The notes under the pieces were generated by a model, which was not told where the DNA came from, did not search any database, and was given only the letters and a program-made list of their open reading frames with translations. Source: Serpentinicella sp031432315 (GTDB taxonomy: Bacteria > Bacillota > Clostridia > Peptostreptococcales > Natronincolaceae). From it: a stretch of DNA of 64,000 nt. The stretch spans positions 89,272-153,271 of the forward strand of contig NZ_JAVKGO010000006.1 in assembly GCF_031432315.1 (NCBI RefSeq), written 5' to 3'. A program made the translations under genes and the position numbers. Shown here piece after piece: positions 33,026 to 42,458 of this stretch (its first letter is position 1; each line of letters opens with the position of its first letter).

Positions 33026-34978
33026 TTAACTAATCAGTGTACCAGTTGGCATTTCATCTCCCGCCGTTGCTAAAACAAGTTTTTCATCGTTGGCTGCCGC
33101 CAGAATCATCCCCTGTGATTCTACACCTCTTAGTTTTACTGGTTTTAAATTCATCACCAAAATGACTTGTTTTCCTACTAGTTCCTCCAAGGTATAGTGC
33201 TGAGCAATACCGGAGACTACTTGACGAGTTTCATTTCCTACTTCTAGTTGTAGTACATAAAGACGATCTGCTTTTGGGTGTTTTTCTGCTTTTAGAACTT
33301 TTGCTGTTCTTAACTCTAGTTTGCTAAAATCATCAATTGTTATTTCTTCTTTATGCTCCATCACTTCCACCTTTGCTTCATTCGGATTTAAGCTTTCAAG
33401 ATATACTTCATTTTCTTCTTCAATTACTTTAATCTCTTTTTCTATATCTAATCTCTGAAATAAGCCTTCACCCTTAGCTACTTTTGTCCCTTCTGGTGTT
33501 TTACCAAAAGTTTGACTGTTTTCCCATATCATCGTATTTTCATCTAACCCTAACTGCGTCCAAATTTTATTAGATGTATGCTCCATAAAAGGCTTGATTA
33601 GTATTGCAATGATCCTAATACTATCTACTAAGTTATATAGTACTTCGTTTAGGCGGGCTTTCTTGTCTACATCTTTACCTAAAATCCATGGTGTTGTTTC
33701 ATCGATATATTTATTTGTACGTCTTATTACTTTCCAGATTTCCTCTAATGCCTCATGAAATTGTAGCTTGTCCATTGCAGCTTCCACTTTTTTATAGGCA
33801 TTAAGGGCAACTTGTTGAAGTTCTTGGTCTAAATCTTCTTTTTCGCCGGTTCTTTCAATTAATCCTTCGTTATATTTTTCTACCATGGCCACGGTTCTGC
33901 TCACCAAATTCCCTAAGTCATTAGCTAAGTCTGAATTTAGACGATTTAAGAAAATTCTATTTGTAAAGTTTCCATCTTGACCAAAGGTAAACTCTTTTAA
34001 TAAGAAATATTTTAATGCGTCTATGCCATACCTTTCAATAATCGGCTCTGGGTATACAATATTTCCCTTTGATTTTGACATTTTATCCTGACCAAATAAA
34101 ATCCATCCATGTCCATATACCATCTTAGGTAGTGGCTCACCTAATGCCATCAACATAGCTGGCCAAATAATTGTATGAAATCTTACTATTTCTTTTCCAA
34201 CAATATGCACGTCGGCTGGCCAATACTTTTTATATTGACTATCATCATCACTACCATAACCTAAAGCAGTTATATAGTTAGATACCGCATCAAACCATAC
34301 GTAAATAACATGCTTTTCATCAAAAGGCACAGGAATTCCCCAGTTGAAGCTAGTACGAGACACACAAAGATCCTCTAATCCTGGCTTTAAAAAGTTGTTA
34401 AGCATTTCATTTTTTCTTGACTCTGGGTAGCATATTTCTGGATGATCTTCAAAATATTTAATTAATCTATCTTGATATTTTGAAATTTTAAAGAAATACG
34501 CTTCTTCTTTCGCTAGGTGTGCCGGTCTATTGCAATCTGGACAACAACTTCCTTCTTTTAACTGAGTTTCTGTCCAAAAAGATTCGCAGGGGGTACAGTA
34601 CCATCCCTCGTATTCACTTTTGTAAATATCTCCTTGATCATATAGCTTTTGAAAAATCTTTTGTACACTCTTTTTATGGGCTTCATCGGTTGTTCTAAGA
34701 AATATATCATAGGATATTTCCATCCTATCCCATATTTTTTTAATATCTGCTACAATCTCATCTACATATTCCTTTGGTTTTTTCCCGTTTTTTTCCGCAG
34801 CTTCTTGTATTTTTTCTCCGTGCTCATCTGTCCCTGTTAAAAAGACCACATCGTGCCCTGTAAATCTTTTGAATTTTGATAAAGCATCAGCAGCAACGGT
34901 TGTATAGGTGTGCCCAATATGTAATTTTGCACTGGGATAGTATATTGGCGTTGTTACATAATAAGTTCCTTTTGACAT
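33026..34978 (-). CDS. metG: Methionyl-tRNA synthetase
   Basis: MetRS of 650 residues. Motifs are KLHIGHTYT (HIGH), the zinc knuckle CTPCES plus CCPDC, WFDAVSNYI, and KMSKSKGN. A C-terminal EMAPII-like tRNA-binding domain (about 545-650; LELRTAKVLKAEKHPKADRLY) is fused, which drives dimerisation. Expression is governed by a T-box leader with an AUG specifier candidate. RBS AAAGGAGGAAT. Confidence 0.98.
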   Translation of the reverse strand: MSKGTYYVTTPIYYPSAKLHIGHTYTTVAADALSKFKRFTGHDVVFLTGTDEHGEKIQEAAEKNGKKPKEYVDEIVADIKKIWDRMEISYDIFLRTTDEAHKKSVQKIFQKLYDQGDIYKSEYEGWYCTPCESFWTETQLKEGSCCPDCNRPAHLAKEEAYFFKISKYQDRLIKYFEDHPEICYPESRKNEMLNNFLKPGLEDLCVSRTSFNWGIPVPFDEKHVIYVWFDAVSNYITALGYGSDDDSQYKKYWPADVHIVGKEIVRFHTIIWPAMLMALGEPLPKMVYGHGWILFGQDKMSKSKGNIVYPEPIIERYGIDALKYFLLKEFTFGQDGNFTNRIFLNRLNSDLANDLGNLVSRTVAMVEKYNEGLIERTGEKEDLDQELQQVALNAYKKVEAAMDKLQFHEALEEIWKVIRRTNKYIDETTPWILGKDVDKKARLNEVLYNLVDSIRIIAILIKPFMEHTSNKIWTQLGLDENTMIWENSQTFGKTPEGTKVAKGEGLFQRLDIEKEIKVIEEENEVYLESLNPNEAKVEVMEHKEEITIDDFSKLELRTAKVLKAEKHPKADRLYVLQLEVGNETRQVVSGIAQHYTLEELVGKQVILVMNLKPVKLRGVESQGMILAAANDEKLVLATAGDEMPTGTLIS

Positions 34979-34989
34979 TTTTTATTCCT

Positions 34990-35275
34990 CCTTTGTTTTT
35001 GCATACAAAAAAACCCTCTCCCACAAATTTAGGGGCGAGGGTTAACTCTCGGTACCACCCTAGTATGCCAATACTGTTAAAAAGCAAAGGCCTCCTCGGT
35101 TCATTCACCTAGCATATTTAACGGATGCAAACCCGTAATGACCTAAACCAACGTCTCAGCCACAAAGCTCCGGGGCCATCTTCAGCTTGGATCATCGTAC
35201 CGGTTTTCACCTTCCCCGGCTCTCTATAACGATTCCTCACGCTTACTCTTCCCATCATAGCTAGTATTACTTTAT
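34990..35275 (-). promoter_or_regulatory. T-box leader controlling metG (Met-responsive)
   Basis: On the minus strand: a Stem I region starting GATGGGAAGAGTAAGCG, the hairpin CCGGGGAAGGTGAAAACCGG, the T-box core AGGGTGGTACCGAG (35048-35061), then a terminator hairpin AACCCTCGCCCC / GGGAGAGGGTT with seven T. On the 3' side of Stem I, GAAG-ATG-GCCCCGG gives an AUG specifier candidate at 35177-35179, matching the methionyl-tRNA synthetase gene downstream. Uncharged tRNA-Met would stabilise the antiterminator. Exact stem boundaries were not folded. Confidence 0.93.
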
Positions 35276-35296
35276 AATATTTGTATTATATATAAA

Positions 35297-35325
35297 AATA
35301 TATATAAATATTCATTTTGTGTCAA
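35297..35325 (-). promoter_or_regulatory. Sigma-A promoter of the metG T-box transcript
   Basis: On the minus strand TTGACA, 17 bases, TATATT, just ahead of the T-box leader. Confidence 0.82.
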
Positions 35326-35340
35326 CTATCTCTTTTATAA

Positions 35341-36102
35341 TTACCTTTCTACTGACGTCATATCCCGATTTTCTTTCGCCGCATAATAAAAATATGCTAA
35401 TTGATTGGTTAGCCATATGCCTCCTACTATTAAAATAGTAAGATTGCCTGTATGGAAGATAAACTTAATAAATAAGGTTGCAACGAATATCCACATTAAT
35501 ACATTTTGCATTGTTATAAATGCATGGTAGCCTACTTTGTATATATAAGTACGTTCAGCTTCATCACAGCTGTCTAACCAAACACTATGAAATTTAGTAG
35601 AAGTTGGGTCTCCTTTTTTCATTGGATCATGTTCTTGTATAGACCGTACAATATGAACTTCTACAGCTGACTCAACAAATGACACTAAAAGAAAAATAAT
35701 AAGAGAAGGCCAAAATAGTGGGTTTCTATCATCAAAAGCTATACCAAACAACATAAAGCTTAGAATTAAATGTACACTATTTACAAGCAAGCTTGAATTA
35801 AGTAATTTATCTAACTTTTCATCGAATAAATCCTGTTCTTCATCTGTTTCAATACGAGCTTCTTCCTTTAACCTTTTTGCTTTTTTAAGCCAATAGGAAA
35901 CCATTCCATAAGTTAATATTGCTAGCCCTAATTGGACGTAAAAAATATTTTCGATAAAAAAATTAGCAAAATCAGAAAAAAGTGTATACCCTACGGTACT
36001 TTCTTTAATATAGAGCATACCTATCATTCCAATTGCCCCGCCTAATCCCCCTAGCACCATCCACAGTATTATTTTTAAATAATCTTTTTTATTTTGTTTC
36101 AT
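35341..36102 (-). CDS. DUF3169-like membrane protein
   Basis: A 253-residue integral membrane protein with about six hydrophobic segments: a pair near the start (12-35, 45-70), a charged cytoplasmic loop (72-100), and four more to the end. It resembles DUF3169 proteins, which are commonly encoded next to a Cro-type repressor. The ATG at 36102 is set by AAGGAGG lying inside the end of the upstream gene; the two overlap by 14 bases, so they are translationally coupled. Function is unknown. Neighbouring pairs elsewhere are often linked to bacteriocin or antimicrobial responses, but that is inference. Confidence 0.8.
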   Translation of the reverse strand: MKQNKKDYLKIILWMVLGGLGGAIGMIGMLYIKESTVGYTLFSDFANFFIENIFYVQLGLAILTYGMVSYWLKKAKRLKEEARIETDEEQDLFDEKLDKLLNSSLLVNSVHLILSFMLFGIAFDDRNPLFWPSLIIFLLVSFVESAVEVHIVRSIQEHDPMKKGDPTSTKFHSVWLDSCDEAERTYIYKVGYHAFITMQNVLMWIFVATLFIKFIFHTGNLTILIVGGIWLTNQLAYFYYAAKENRDMTSVER

Positions 36103-36310
36103 TCTCTTCATCCTCCTTATATTGAAATATTTCCTCTACTTTCACTTCACAAATTTTAGCTAGTTTTAAGGCTAAGGTTACAGAAGGAGAATAATCCCCC
36201 CGTTCAATTAGACTAATTGTTTGTCTTGAAACACCAGCCAAACGTCCTAGCTCCCCTTGATTAATTCCAAGTCTAGCCCGGTGTACTTTTAAATTGTTAA
36301 ACAAAGGCAT
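36089..36310 (-). CDS. XRE/Cro-type transcriptional regulator
   Basis: A 73-residue helix-turn-helix protein made almost entirely of the DNA-binding domain: NLKVHRARLGINQGELGRLAGVSRQTISLIERG with PSVTLALKLAKICEVKVEEIF. It belongs to the small YozG/Cro-like repressors paired with a membrane protein. A perfect inverted repeat just downstream of its -10 suggests autorepression. RBS AGGAGGTAAAAAA. Confidence 0.93.
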   Translation of the reverse strand: MPLFNNLKVHRARLGINQGELGRLAGVSRQTISLIERGDYSPSVTLALKLAKICEVKVEEIFQYKEDEENETK

Positions 36311-36352
36311 TTTTTTACCTCCTATTTATAATGACAACTTATTTTTTCATTT

Positions 36353-36404
36353 TGACAATTTTTATTGTCATCGTTATTATAGTATCGACAAACAAAGTTG
36401 TCAA
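36353..36404 (-). promoter_or_regulatory. Consensus promoter and operator of the XRE/DUF3169 pair
   Basis: On the minus strand TTGACA (36399-36404), 17 bases, TATAAT (36376-36381). Directly downstream is the perfect palindrome TGACAATTTTTATTGTCA (36353-36370). Further GACAA half-sites lie at the -35 and near 36333. This arrangement suits an autoregulated Cro-type repressor. The rest of the region up to 36689 shows nothing I can name. Confidence 0.82.
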
Positions 36405-36689
36405 TATAAGATTAAAAATAAATTAATTTTCTCTAAAAAAAAATCCTATCATTACTTTTTAAGAATTACTTAGCGTAAACTATCCATTTTGTCTGCTTTT
36501 CTTTGTTATGATATTATAAAGTAAAATTAGTATTTTATCCTTTGAAAAAGATGCTTTAAAAGCCTTGCTAATAAGCATTTTGTCTCTAGTTAAAAGATGA
36601 ATCTAAAAAAAAGGTTTTAACATATGAAGCATTATAGCTAGTAAATCAACAATGTTCTATTCATTTTATTTGATTTCAGGAGGTATTAT

Positions 36690-37547
36690 ATGAAGCAATT
36701 TTTATTTTTTTTACTTGGGATTACCATGTTTATTTCAATAAACCATACCTATTATAATCCTAATGAGATCGTTTCTTTTAATGAGCAGTTACAACAACAA
36801 AGAGATTCTTTGGAAAATTATAAATTTAGAATATCCTCTGATAAGTTAGCCTCCAAAATAATCGGTAAATTTAATGGAATTGAACCGGAAGTTTGGGGTG
36901 AAAATATTGACGATGTCATTACAAGAATTGATACTGAAGAAAAGGTTGTTGCCCTGACTTTTGATGCTTGTCATGGGTCTTACGATGAAGCGCTAATTGA
37001 TTTTTTAATAGAGGAAAAAATTCCTGCAACCTTATTTGTTACAGGAAAATGGATTAAAAAACATGAGGAAACCTTTGTTGCTTTGTCTAAAAACCCTCTT
37101 TTTGAAATTGCTAATCATGGATATGAACACAAGCCTTTATCCGTCACTGGACAATCTGCCTACGGTGTTAAAGGTACAAAAAACATTGAAGAAGCCTTTT
37201 ATGAGGTATTTAGAAACCAGGTACTAATTAAAGAATTAACTGGGGAATACCCTAAGTATTTTAGGTCAGGTACTGCTTATTATGATGATGTCTCTGTGGA
37301 CATGATCTATGCCTTAGGGTTAAAACCTGTCAACTATAACGTTCTAGGAGATGCTGGAGCAACCTTTAACAAAAAACAAATTGTACAATCTATGATGACA
37401 GCTAAAAATGGCTCTATTTTATTGTTTCATATGAACCATCCTCAATCGCATATTTCTGAGGGTGTTAAGAAGGGCGCATTAAAACTAAGAGAGGAAGGTT
37501 TTAAGTTTGTTAGAATTGAGGAATACGATAAATTCCTAAGAGAGTGA
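36690..37547 (+). CDS. Polysaccharide deacetylase-like (NodB) exported protein with variant motif 1
   Basis: A 285-residue protein with an N-terminal signal/anchor (about 4-19) and a NodB domain (about 85-280). Motif 1 is TFDACHG: Asp92 is kept but the second Asp is Ala93. Motif 2 has His143 and His147 (NHGYEH), motif 3 is FRSGTAYYDD (Arg192), and the last motif is LLFHMNH (His247). Thus the metal His pair and catalytic Asp are present. Such variants are known among spore-former deacetylases; activity on peptidoglycan or a capsule glycan is likely but untested. RBS CAGGAGGTATTAT. Confidence 0.88.
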   Translation: MKQFLFFLLGITMFISINHTYYNPNEIVSFNEQLQQQRDSLENYKFRISSDKLASKIIGKFNGIEPEVWGENIDDVITRIDTEEKVVALTFDACHGSYDEALIDFLIEEKIPATLFVTGKWIKKHEETFVALSKNPLFEIANHGYEHKPLSVTGQSAYGVKGTKNIEEAFYEVFRNQVLIKELTGEYPKYFRSGTAYYDDVSVDMIYALGLKPVNYNVLGDAGATFNKKQIVQSMMTAKNGSILLFHMNHPQSHISEGVKKGALKLREEGFKFVRIEEYDKFLRE

Positions 37548-37619
37548 ATAGGGACTACTCCCGTTGTTTATAAGTACTACTATGTTTTAATAGGTTAATT
37601 TGGATATTTATATAAATGC

Positions 37620-38153
37620 TTAAAACATCATGTGACAAACAAACACTGCAGCAATAATAGCTGCAAAGTGTGCGATAAGCGCGGATGGAACTGTATGTCT
37701 ACTATTTTTTACTCCTATTGCTCCAAAGTAAACCGCCATGGTATAGAAAATTGTTTCAGCAGAGCCCATCATTGTCGAAGCAACTCTTCCTACAAACGAA
37801 TCCGGTCCATAGGTTGTCAAAATATCTTGGAGAACCCCCAAGGCACCACTTCCAGATATGGGGCGCATAAGAGCCAAAGGTAATATCTCTCCTGGTATTC
37901 CTAATCGTGTTGTTATAGGTTGAAGAAGTACTACTAGCATATCTATACTTCCTGATTTTCTTAGTAGACCAATTACTATAAAAATAGCAACTAAATAAGG
38001 CATAATTCTTATAGCAGTTTTAAACCCCTCTGATGCCCCTTCAACGAAAGCATCATATAAATTAACCCCTTTTATGTATCCATGTACTAAAATTGCAGTA
38101 AACATAATTGGTATTGCTAAAATAGATAAATAAGATAAGCTCTTTAGTATCAT
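37620..38153 (-). CDS. spmB: Spore maturation protein B
   Basis: A 177-residue membrane protein of the nucleoside-recognition (Gate) family: VEGASEGFKTAIRIMPYLVAIFI at 38-60 and the RPISGSGALG loop at 96-105, typical of SpmB. Together with SpmA it affects dehydration of the spore core. It overlaps spmA by four bases (ATGA) and has GGAGGGAAGAAG upstream. Confidence 0.93.
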   Translation of the reverse strand: MILKSLSYLSILAIPIMFTAILVHGYIKGVNLYDAFVEGASEGFKTAIRIMPYLVAIFIVIGLLRKSGSIDMLVVLLQPITTRLGIPGEILPLALMRPISGSGALGVLQDILTTYGPDSFVGRVASTMMGSAETIFYTMAVYFGAIGVKNSRHTVPSALIAHFAAIIAAVFVCHMMF

Positions 38154-38722
38154 CTTCTTCCCTCCAAAAGCTTACATACTATAATCCCTACAATAGTCGA
38201 AACCGTAGTTGCCAGTATTGATGTTGCTATGATCTCTGTTGGATCTATGGAACCTGCATCTGCTCTTATTTTTAATACTGTAAGTGGGATAAGTTGAATA
38301 GATGACATGTTAATTACTAGAAACATACACATGGCATTTGTGGCTCTTCTTTTATCTCTATTAATTGTCTGTAAGTCCTCCATGGCTTTTATGCCTAACG
38401 CGGTTGCAGAATTACCCGCGCCAAACATGTTAGCTACCATGTTCATCATAATTGCACTCATTGCAGGATGGTTTTCTGGGACTTCTGGAAATAGTCTTTT
38501 TGTAATAGGTTTCATTACATTGGCCAAACTATAAATCAATCCAGATTTTTGTGCTATATTCATTAGACCAAGCCAAAAGCACATAATACCTGTTAGGCTA
38601 ATAGCAAACGTTACTGCTTTTTGGCTATCTTCGAGTATAACCTCATTAATTATCTCTGGTTTGCCTGTTAAAATAGCAACTATAACACCTATTAAAGTTA
38701 ATATAAACCAAATTTTATTCAT
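38150..38722 (-). CDS. spmA: Spore maturation protein A
   Basis: A 190-residue membrane protein beginning MNKIWFILTLIGVIVAILTGKPE, with TFAISLTGIMCFWLGLMNIAQKSGL and MVANMFGAGNSATALGIKAM, the SpmA pattern. SpmA and SpmB act together in spore core dehydration. It is the first gene of the two-gene unit; RBS AAGGGGATTATTCT. Confidence 0.94.
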   Translation of the reverse strand: MNKIWFILTLIGVIVAILTGKPEIINEVILEDSQKAVTFAISLTGIMCFWLGLMNIAQKSGLIYSLANVMKPITKRLFPEVPENHPAMSAIMMNMVANMFGAGNSATALGIKAMEDLQTINRDKRRATNAMCMFLVINMSSIQLIPLTVLKIRADAGSIDPTEIIATSILATTVSTIVGIIVCKLLEGRR

Positions 38723-38881
38723 AGAATAATCCCCTTATTATCTTTGTCTGTCCATTATATGTATAGGGGCTTATCCTTTATGAATACCTTAAATTCAAGA
38801 AATTCCTTTTATTTTGTCAAAATTATTTGTATAATATAATCTAAAGAAAACTAAATAGATTTTAAAAGGAAGGTACATATT

Positions 38882-40324
38882 ATGAAAAACCTCTCGTTAC
38901 TAACAGATTTTTATCAATTAACCATGATGAATGGCTATTTAAAAAATGGTGTGCATGAAGACATGGTCATTTTTGATATGTTTTTCAGGCAAAATCCTAA
39001 TGGCAATGGTTTTACCGTTATCGCCGGGTTAGAGCAAATGATTGAGTATATAGAAAACCTACAGTTTACCGAGGAAGATCTTGAATACATTAGAGGATTA
39101 GGTTTTGATGACACATTTATTGAACACCTTAGAAATTTTGAATTTAAAGGGACGATATATGGCGTAAATGAAGGGGCTATTATGTTTCCTAGTGAGCCAA
39201 TTTTAAGGGTTAAAGCAACCTGTTTTGAAGCTCAATTGATTGAAACCGCGATTTTAAACATTATTAACTTTCAGTCTTTAATAGCAACTAAAGCTACTCG
39301 TGTTTGCAATGCTGCAAAGGGCGATGCGGTATTTGAATTTGGATTAAGACGGGCTCAAGGTCCCGATGCCGGTGTTTATGGTGCTAGGGCAGCTGTCATT
39401 GGTGGTTGTTCATCTACGTCTAACGTATTAGCTGGTAAATTATTTAACATCCCTGTTGTTGGTACGCAAGCCCATAGCTGGATTCAAAAATTTGATACGG
39501 AGTTAGAAGCTTTCAGAGCTTATGCAAAGGCCTATCCAGATAAATGCATGCTTTTAGTTGACACCTACGATACGCTTAAGAGTGGTGTTCCTAATGCAAT
39601 AACAGTCTTTAAAGAACTTAAAGAGGCTGGTTATGAACCAAAGGGTATTCGTATTGATTCCGGTGATTTAGCTTATCTATCAAAGGAAGCAAGAAAAATG
39701 TTAGATGAGGCGGGTTTCAAAAACGTAACCATTGTTGCCTCCAGTGATTTAGATGAAGCTACAATCCATACTTTAAAAATACAGGGTGCGGAAATATCAG
39801 GTTGGGGAGTAGGTACAAATCTAATTACTTCAAAGGATTGTCCTGCCCTTGGTGGCGTTTACAAACTTGCAGCCGTAGAGCAAAATGGAGATTTCATCCC
39901 TAAAATAAAAATTTCTGAAAATCCAGAGAAGATCACAAATCCTGGTTCAAAAAAAGTAGTGCGTATTTATGATAAGTCTACAAATAAAGCTTTGGCAGAT
40001 TTAATCATGCTTGAAGATGAAGTTATTGATACCAATAAACCTTTAACTATTTTTCATCCTATTTACACCTGGAAAAAGAAAACGATATACAATTATACAA
40101 TTAAAGAATTACTACTTCCTATTTTTGTTGATGGTAAGCGCGTTCGTCCTAGTAAGACGGTACATGAAGTAAAACAATATTTTGAACAGGAGTTATCTAC
40201 CCTCTGGCCAGAATACATCCGTTTAACTAGACCTCAAATATATAAAGTGGATCTTTCTCAAAAACTTTGGGATTTAAAACATAGTATGGTAAATACATAT
40301 AGAGACAAGAAAAGTGACGATTAA
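38882..40324 (+). CDS. pncB: Nicotinate phosphoribosyltransferase
   Basis: A 480-residue enzyme joining nicotinate with PRPP for NAD salvage. Visible are the start LLTDFYQLTMMNGYLKNG, MFFRQNPNGNGFTVIAG, FEFGLRRAQGPDAGVYGARAA, GTQAHSWIQKF, RIDSGDLAYLSKEARKML and GVGTNLITS. Length is typical of the long bacterial form. RBS AAAAGGAAGGTACAT. The stop codon is inside the terminator. Confidence 0.97.
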   Translation: MKNLSLLTDFYQLTMMNGYLKNGVHEDMVIFDMFFRQNPNGNGFTVIAGLEQMIEYIENLQFTEEDLEYIRGLGFDDTFIEHLRNFEFKGTIYGVNEGAIMFPSEPILRVKATCFEAQLIETAILNIINFQSLIATKATRVCNAAKGDAVFEFGLRRAQGPDAGVYGARAAVIGGCSSTSNVLAGKLFNIPVVGTQAHSWIQKFDTELEAFRAYAKAYPDKCMLLVDTYDTLKSGVPNAITVFKELKEAGYEPKGIRIDSGDLAYLSKEARKMLDEAGFKNVTIVASSDLDEATIHTLKIQGAEISGWGVGTNLITSKDCPALGGVYKLAAVEQNGDFIPKIKISENPEKITNPGSKKVVRIYDKSTNKALADLIMLEDEVIDTNKPLTIFHPIYTWKKKTIYNYTIKELLLPIFVDGKRVRPSKTVHEVKQYFEQELSTLWPEYIRLTRPQIYKVDLSQKLWDLKHSMVNTYRDKKSDD

Positions 40325-40338
40325 ATCGTCACTTTCTT
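40307..40338 (+). terminator. Terminator of pncB
   Basis: AAGAAAAGTGACGA / TCGTCACTTTCTT arms around TTAAA, overlapping the pncB stop; the tail is T-rich but broken. Confidence 0.75.
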
Positions 40339-40445
40339 GTTCATTAGAGGAAACATTACAATTGCTTTATTAAAAGTTTACAAATAAATGTCATTATGCA
40401 GTTTCTTCAACAATTTATTCAAATAATAAAATAAAGAGACTGTGT

Positions 40446-41864
40446 CTATATATTAAGTTTGGTTATATAGCTTAATATAGCCTCTTTTTCATATGGAATT
40501 TTACCAAAGTAGATTGCTTTTTTAATTTCCTGAATCACTTCTCCTACTTTAGGCCCTTCTTCTATTCCTAGGCATATCATAATTTCTTCTCCTGAAATTT
40601 TAGAAGATAGATTTTCTAGCTCCTTATATCGAGTTAAATAGTTATTTGCTATATACTCAATATGAATTTTAAACATTCCCATCTCTTCTTCTGGATCTAA
40701 TAGTTTCCTTGTAGCAACAATATCTGATAATCCAATTAGTAGAATATCTAGGGTTTCAGATCCTGTTTCGTTAAACATTTCAAAAAGTGCCTTAGCACTT
40801 ACATCATTTCTTTTATACAGATTTAAGGGCCACATATGTTTTAATACATATTTGTATAATATATTCTTTTCTCTATTGCTTAATTTATAAATCTCACTAT
40901 ATTTTTTTACAATTTCTGCGCCGGTTATCTCATGTCCTCTAAATCTTACTCTTCCACTTTCATCGGTATGACGAGCAGAAGGCTTTCCTATATCGTGAAA
41001 TAAAGCCCCCAACTTCATTAATTGTAGCCTTGTTCTTTCACCTGCTAAAACCTCAGATGTATGTTCTTCATATGCTTTTCGTACGTGTTCTTCAAAAAAT
41101 CCATTAGCATAGATATAATTTTCAATCATTTTAACAGTGTAAATGGAATGTGTCCAGCTATCCACAACATGATACTTACATTCTCCTACATCCTTCATAT
41201 CTATGACATCTGCAAATAGCTTGTCTAATAATTGAATATGTTTATCCATAAAATTAAAATAGAAATATGCCCGTTGTTCTTTTAAAATCAGAAATAATTC
41301 TGATATCACTCTTTCCCCAGATACGCTTGTAATTAGATGTGCTTTCTCTTTCATACTTGCCTGCGTCTCCCCATCAACTTCAAACTCTAACTGAGACATA
41401 AGTCTTACGGCTCGCAGTAACCTTATTGGGTCCTTAGTAAAAATATCTGGTTGAATCATTGTAACAAGATTCCTTTTTATATCACATTGTCCATCAAAAG
41501 GGTCAATTAGTTTATCTAAATTTAGTGGCCAACCATGTTTAACATCATAAGCCATTGCATTAATCGTAAAGTCTCTCTTTTTTAGATCCGCTTCTATATT
41601 TGACCCCTCCATTTTATTTATATCAATATGAAAGTTGTCTTTTAATGCAATTCTATAAGTGTCCCTCTCATTGTCTATTAAAAAAGCTTTTTTATCAAAA
41701 TAATTTTCAAGCTTTTCGATAAATTTTTTCGGATTTTCGGATACAACAAAATCTAAGTCTTTAATTTGTCTTTTCATTAACATGTCTCGTATACTACCAC
41801 CAACAATATATATATCTTCATTTGAATGCCTTAGCATATCAACTACTTGTTCAACATGAAACAT
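40446..41864 (-). CDS. tRNA nucleotidyltransferase / poly(A) polymerase family with HD domain
   Basis: A 472-residue protein: N-terminal class II nucleotidyltransferase with IYIVGGSIRDMLMKR (18-32) and catalytic DLDFVVSE, RNA-binding RDFTINAMAYD and DPIRLLRAVRLMSQLEFEV, then an HD phosphohydrolase domain with GALFHDIGKPSARHTD. It is a CCA-adding or related polymerase that repairs tRNA 3' ends; some paralogues are pure A-adding enzymes. Length and HD domain resemble the CCA enzyme of clostridia. The start ATG is weakly preceded by GGGAG, spaced farther than usual. Confidence 0.92.
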   Translation of the reverse strand: MFHVEQVVDMLRHSNEDIYIVGGSIRDMLMKRQIKDLDFVVSENPKKFIEKLENYFDKKAFLIDNERDTYRIALKDNFHIDINKMEGSNIEADLKKRDFTINAMAYDVKHGWPLNLDKLIDPFDGQCDIKRNLVTMIQPDIFTKDPIRLLRAVRLMSQLEFEVDGETQASMKEKAHLITSVSGERVISELFLILKEQRAYFYFNFMDKHIQLLDKLFADVIDMKDVGECKYHVVDSWTHSIYTVKMIENYIYANGFFEEHVRKAYEEHTSEVLAGERTRLQLMKLGALFHDIGKPSARHTDESGRVRFRGHEITGAEIVKKYSEIYKLSNREKNILYKYVLKHMWPLNLYKRNDVSAKALFEMFNETGSETLDILLIGLSDIVATRKLLDPEEEMGMFKIHIEYIANNYLTRYKELENLSSKISGEEIMICLGIEEGPKVGEVIQEIKKAIYFGKIPYEKEAILSYITKLNI

Positions 41865-42000
41865 TTAACATCAGCTCCCAGAGATTTTATCATCTTTCGC
41901 TTATTTAAATAATAATTTGTTTATAAATTTAGTATATAGTATATGTATAAAATAACCAAGTTAAATAAATTTTTAACAAAAGAATTTTTTAACAACTATA

Positions 42001-42029
42001 TTGACTTTTTTTGGGATATCTGGTACGAT
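42001..42029 (+). promoter_or_regulatory. Promoter of abrB
   Basis: TTGACT, 17 bases, TACGAT with a TGn extension before the -10. Confidence 0.7.
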
Positions 42030-42092
42030 TTAAATTGATGAAAGATGTCGAATATTGTTGCTTTGTGTATTTTCTTGAAAGGAGGCGTAACA

Positions 42093-42332
42093 ATGAAATC
42101 AACAGGTATTGTTAGAAAAGTAGACGAATTAGGTAGAGTTGTTCTTCCAATTGAACTTAGACGTACTTTAAACATTGCAGAAAAAGATGCTTTAGAGATT
42201 TATGTAGATGGTGAAACGGTTATATTAAAAAAATATGAGCCAGCTTGCATTTTTTGTGGTAATGCTAAAGATGTTACTGTTTACAAATCAAAAAATGTTT
42301 GTTCAGAATGTGTTACTGAACTTCAAAAATAG
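42093..42332 (+). CDS. abrB: AbrB-family transition-state regulator
   Basis: A 79-residue regulator. The N-terminal swapped-hairpin domain (1-50) is MKSTGIVRKVDELGRVVLP with RRTLNIAEKDALEI. The C-terminal tail has two Cys pairs (Cys52/55 and Cys70/73), typical of clostridial AbrB and probably zinc-binding. AbrB represses post-exponential genes. The ATG at 42093 follows AAAGGAGGCGTAACA; an ATG at 42045 is too far upstream. It is divergent from cca and convergent with rsmI, its Bacillus neighbour. Confidence 0.95.
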   Translation: MKSTGIVRKVDELGRVVLPIELRRTLNIAEKDALEIYVDGETVILKKYEPACIFCGNAKDVTVYKSKNVCSECVTELQK

Positions 42333-42347
42333 ATTTTTAATAAAAAT

Positions 42348-42381
42348 AATAAACTAGGATCCCCCCATTTCCTAGTTTATT
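42348..42381 (+). terminator. Terminator of abrB
   Basis: Perfect arms AATAAACTAGGA / TCCTAGTTTATT around 10 bases, 16 bases past the abrB stop. Confidence 0.88.
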
Positions 42382-42458
42382 GTTTGAGGTAATTATATAA
42401 TTTTATTATTAAAAGTCTTTATAAAATAAATGTAAAATAGGACAAAGTCGCTTTTACT

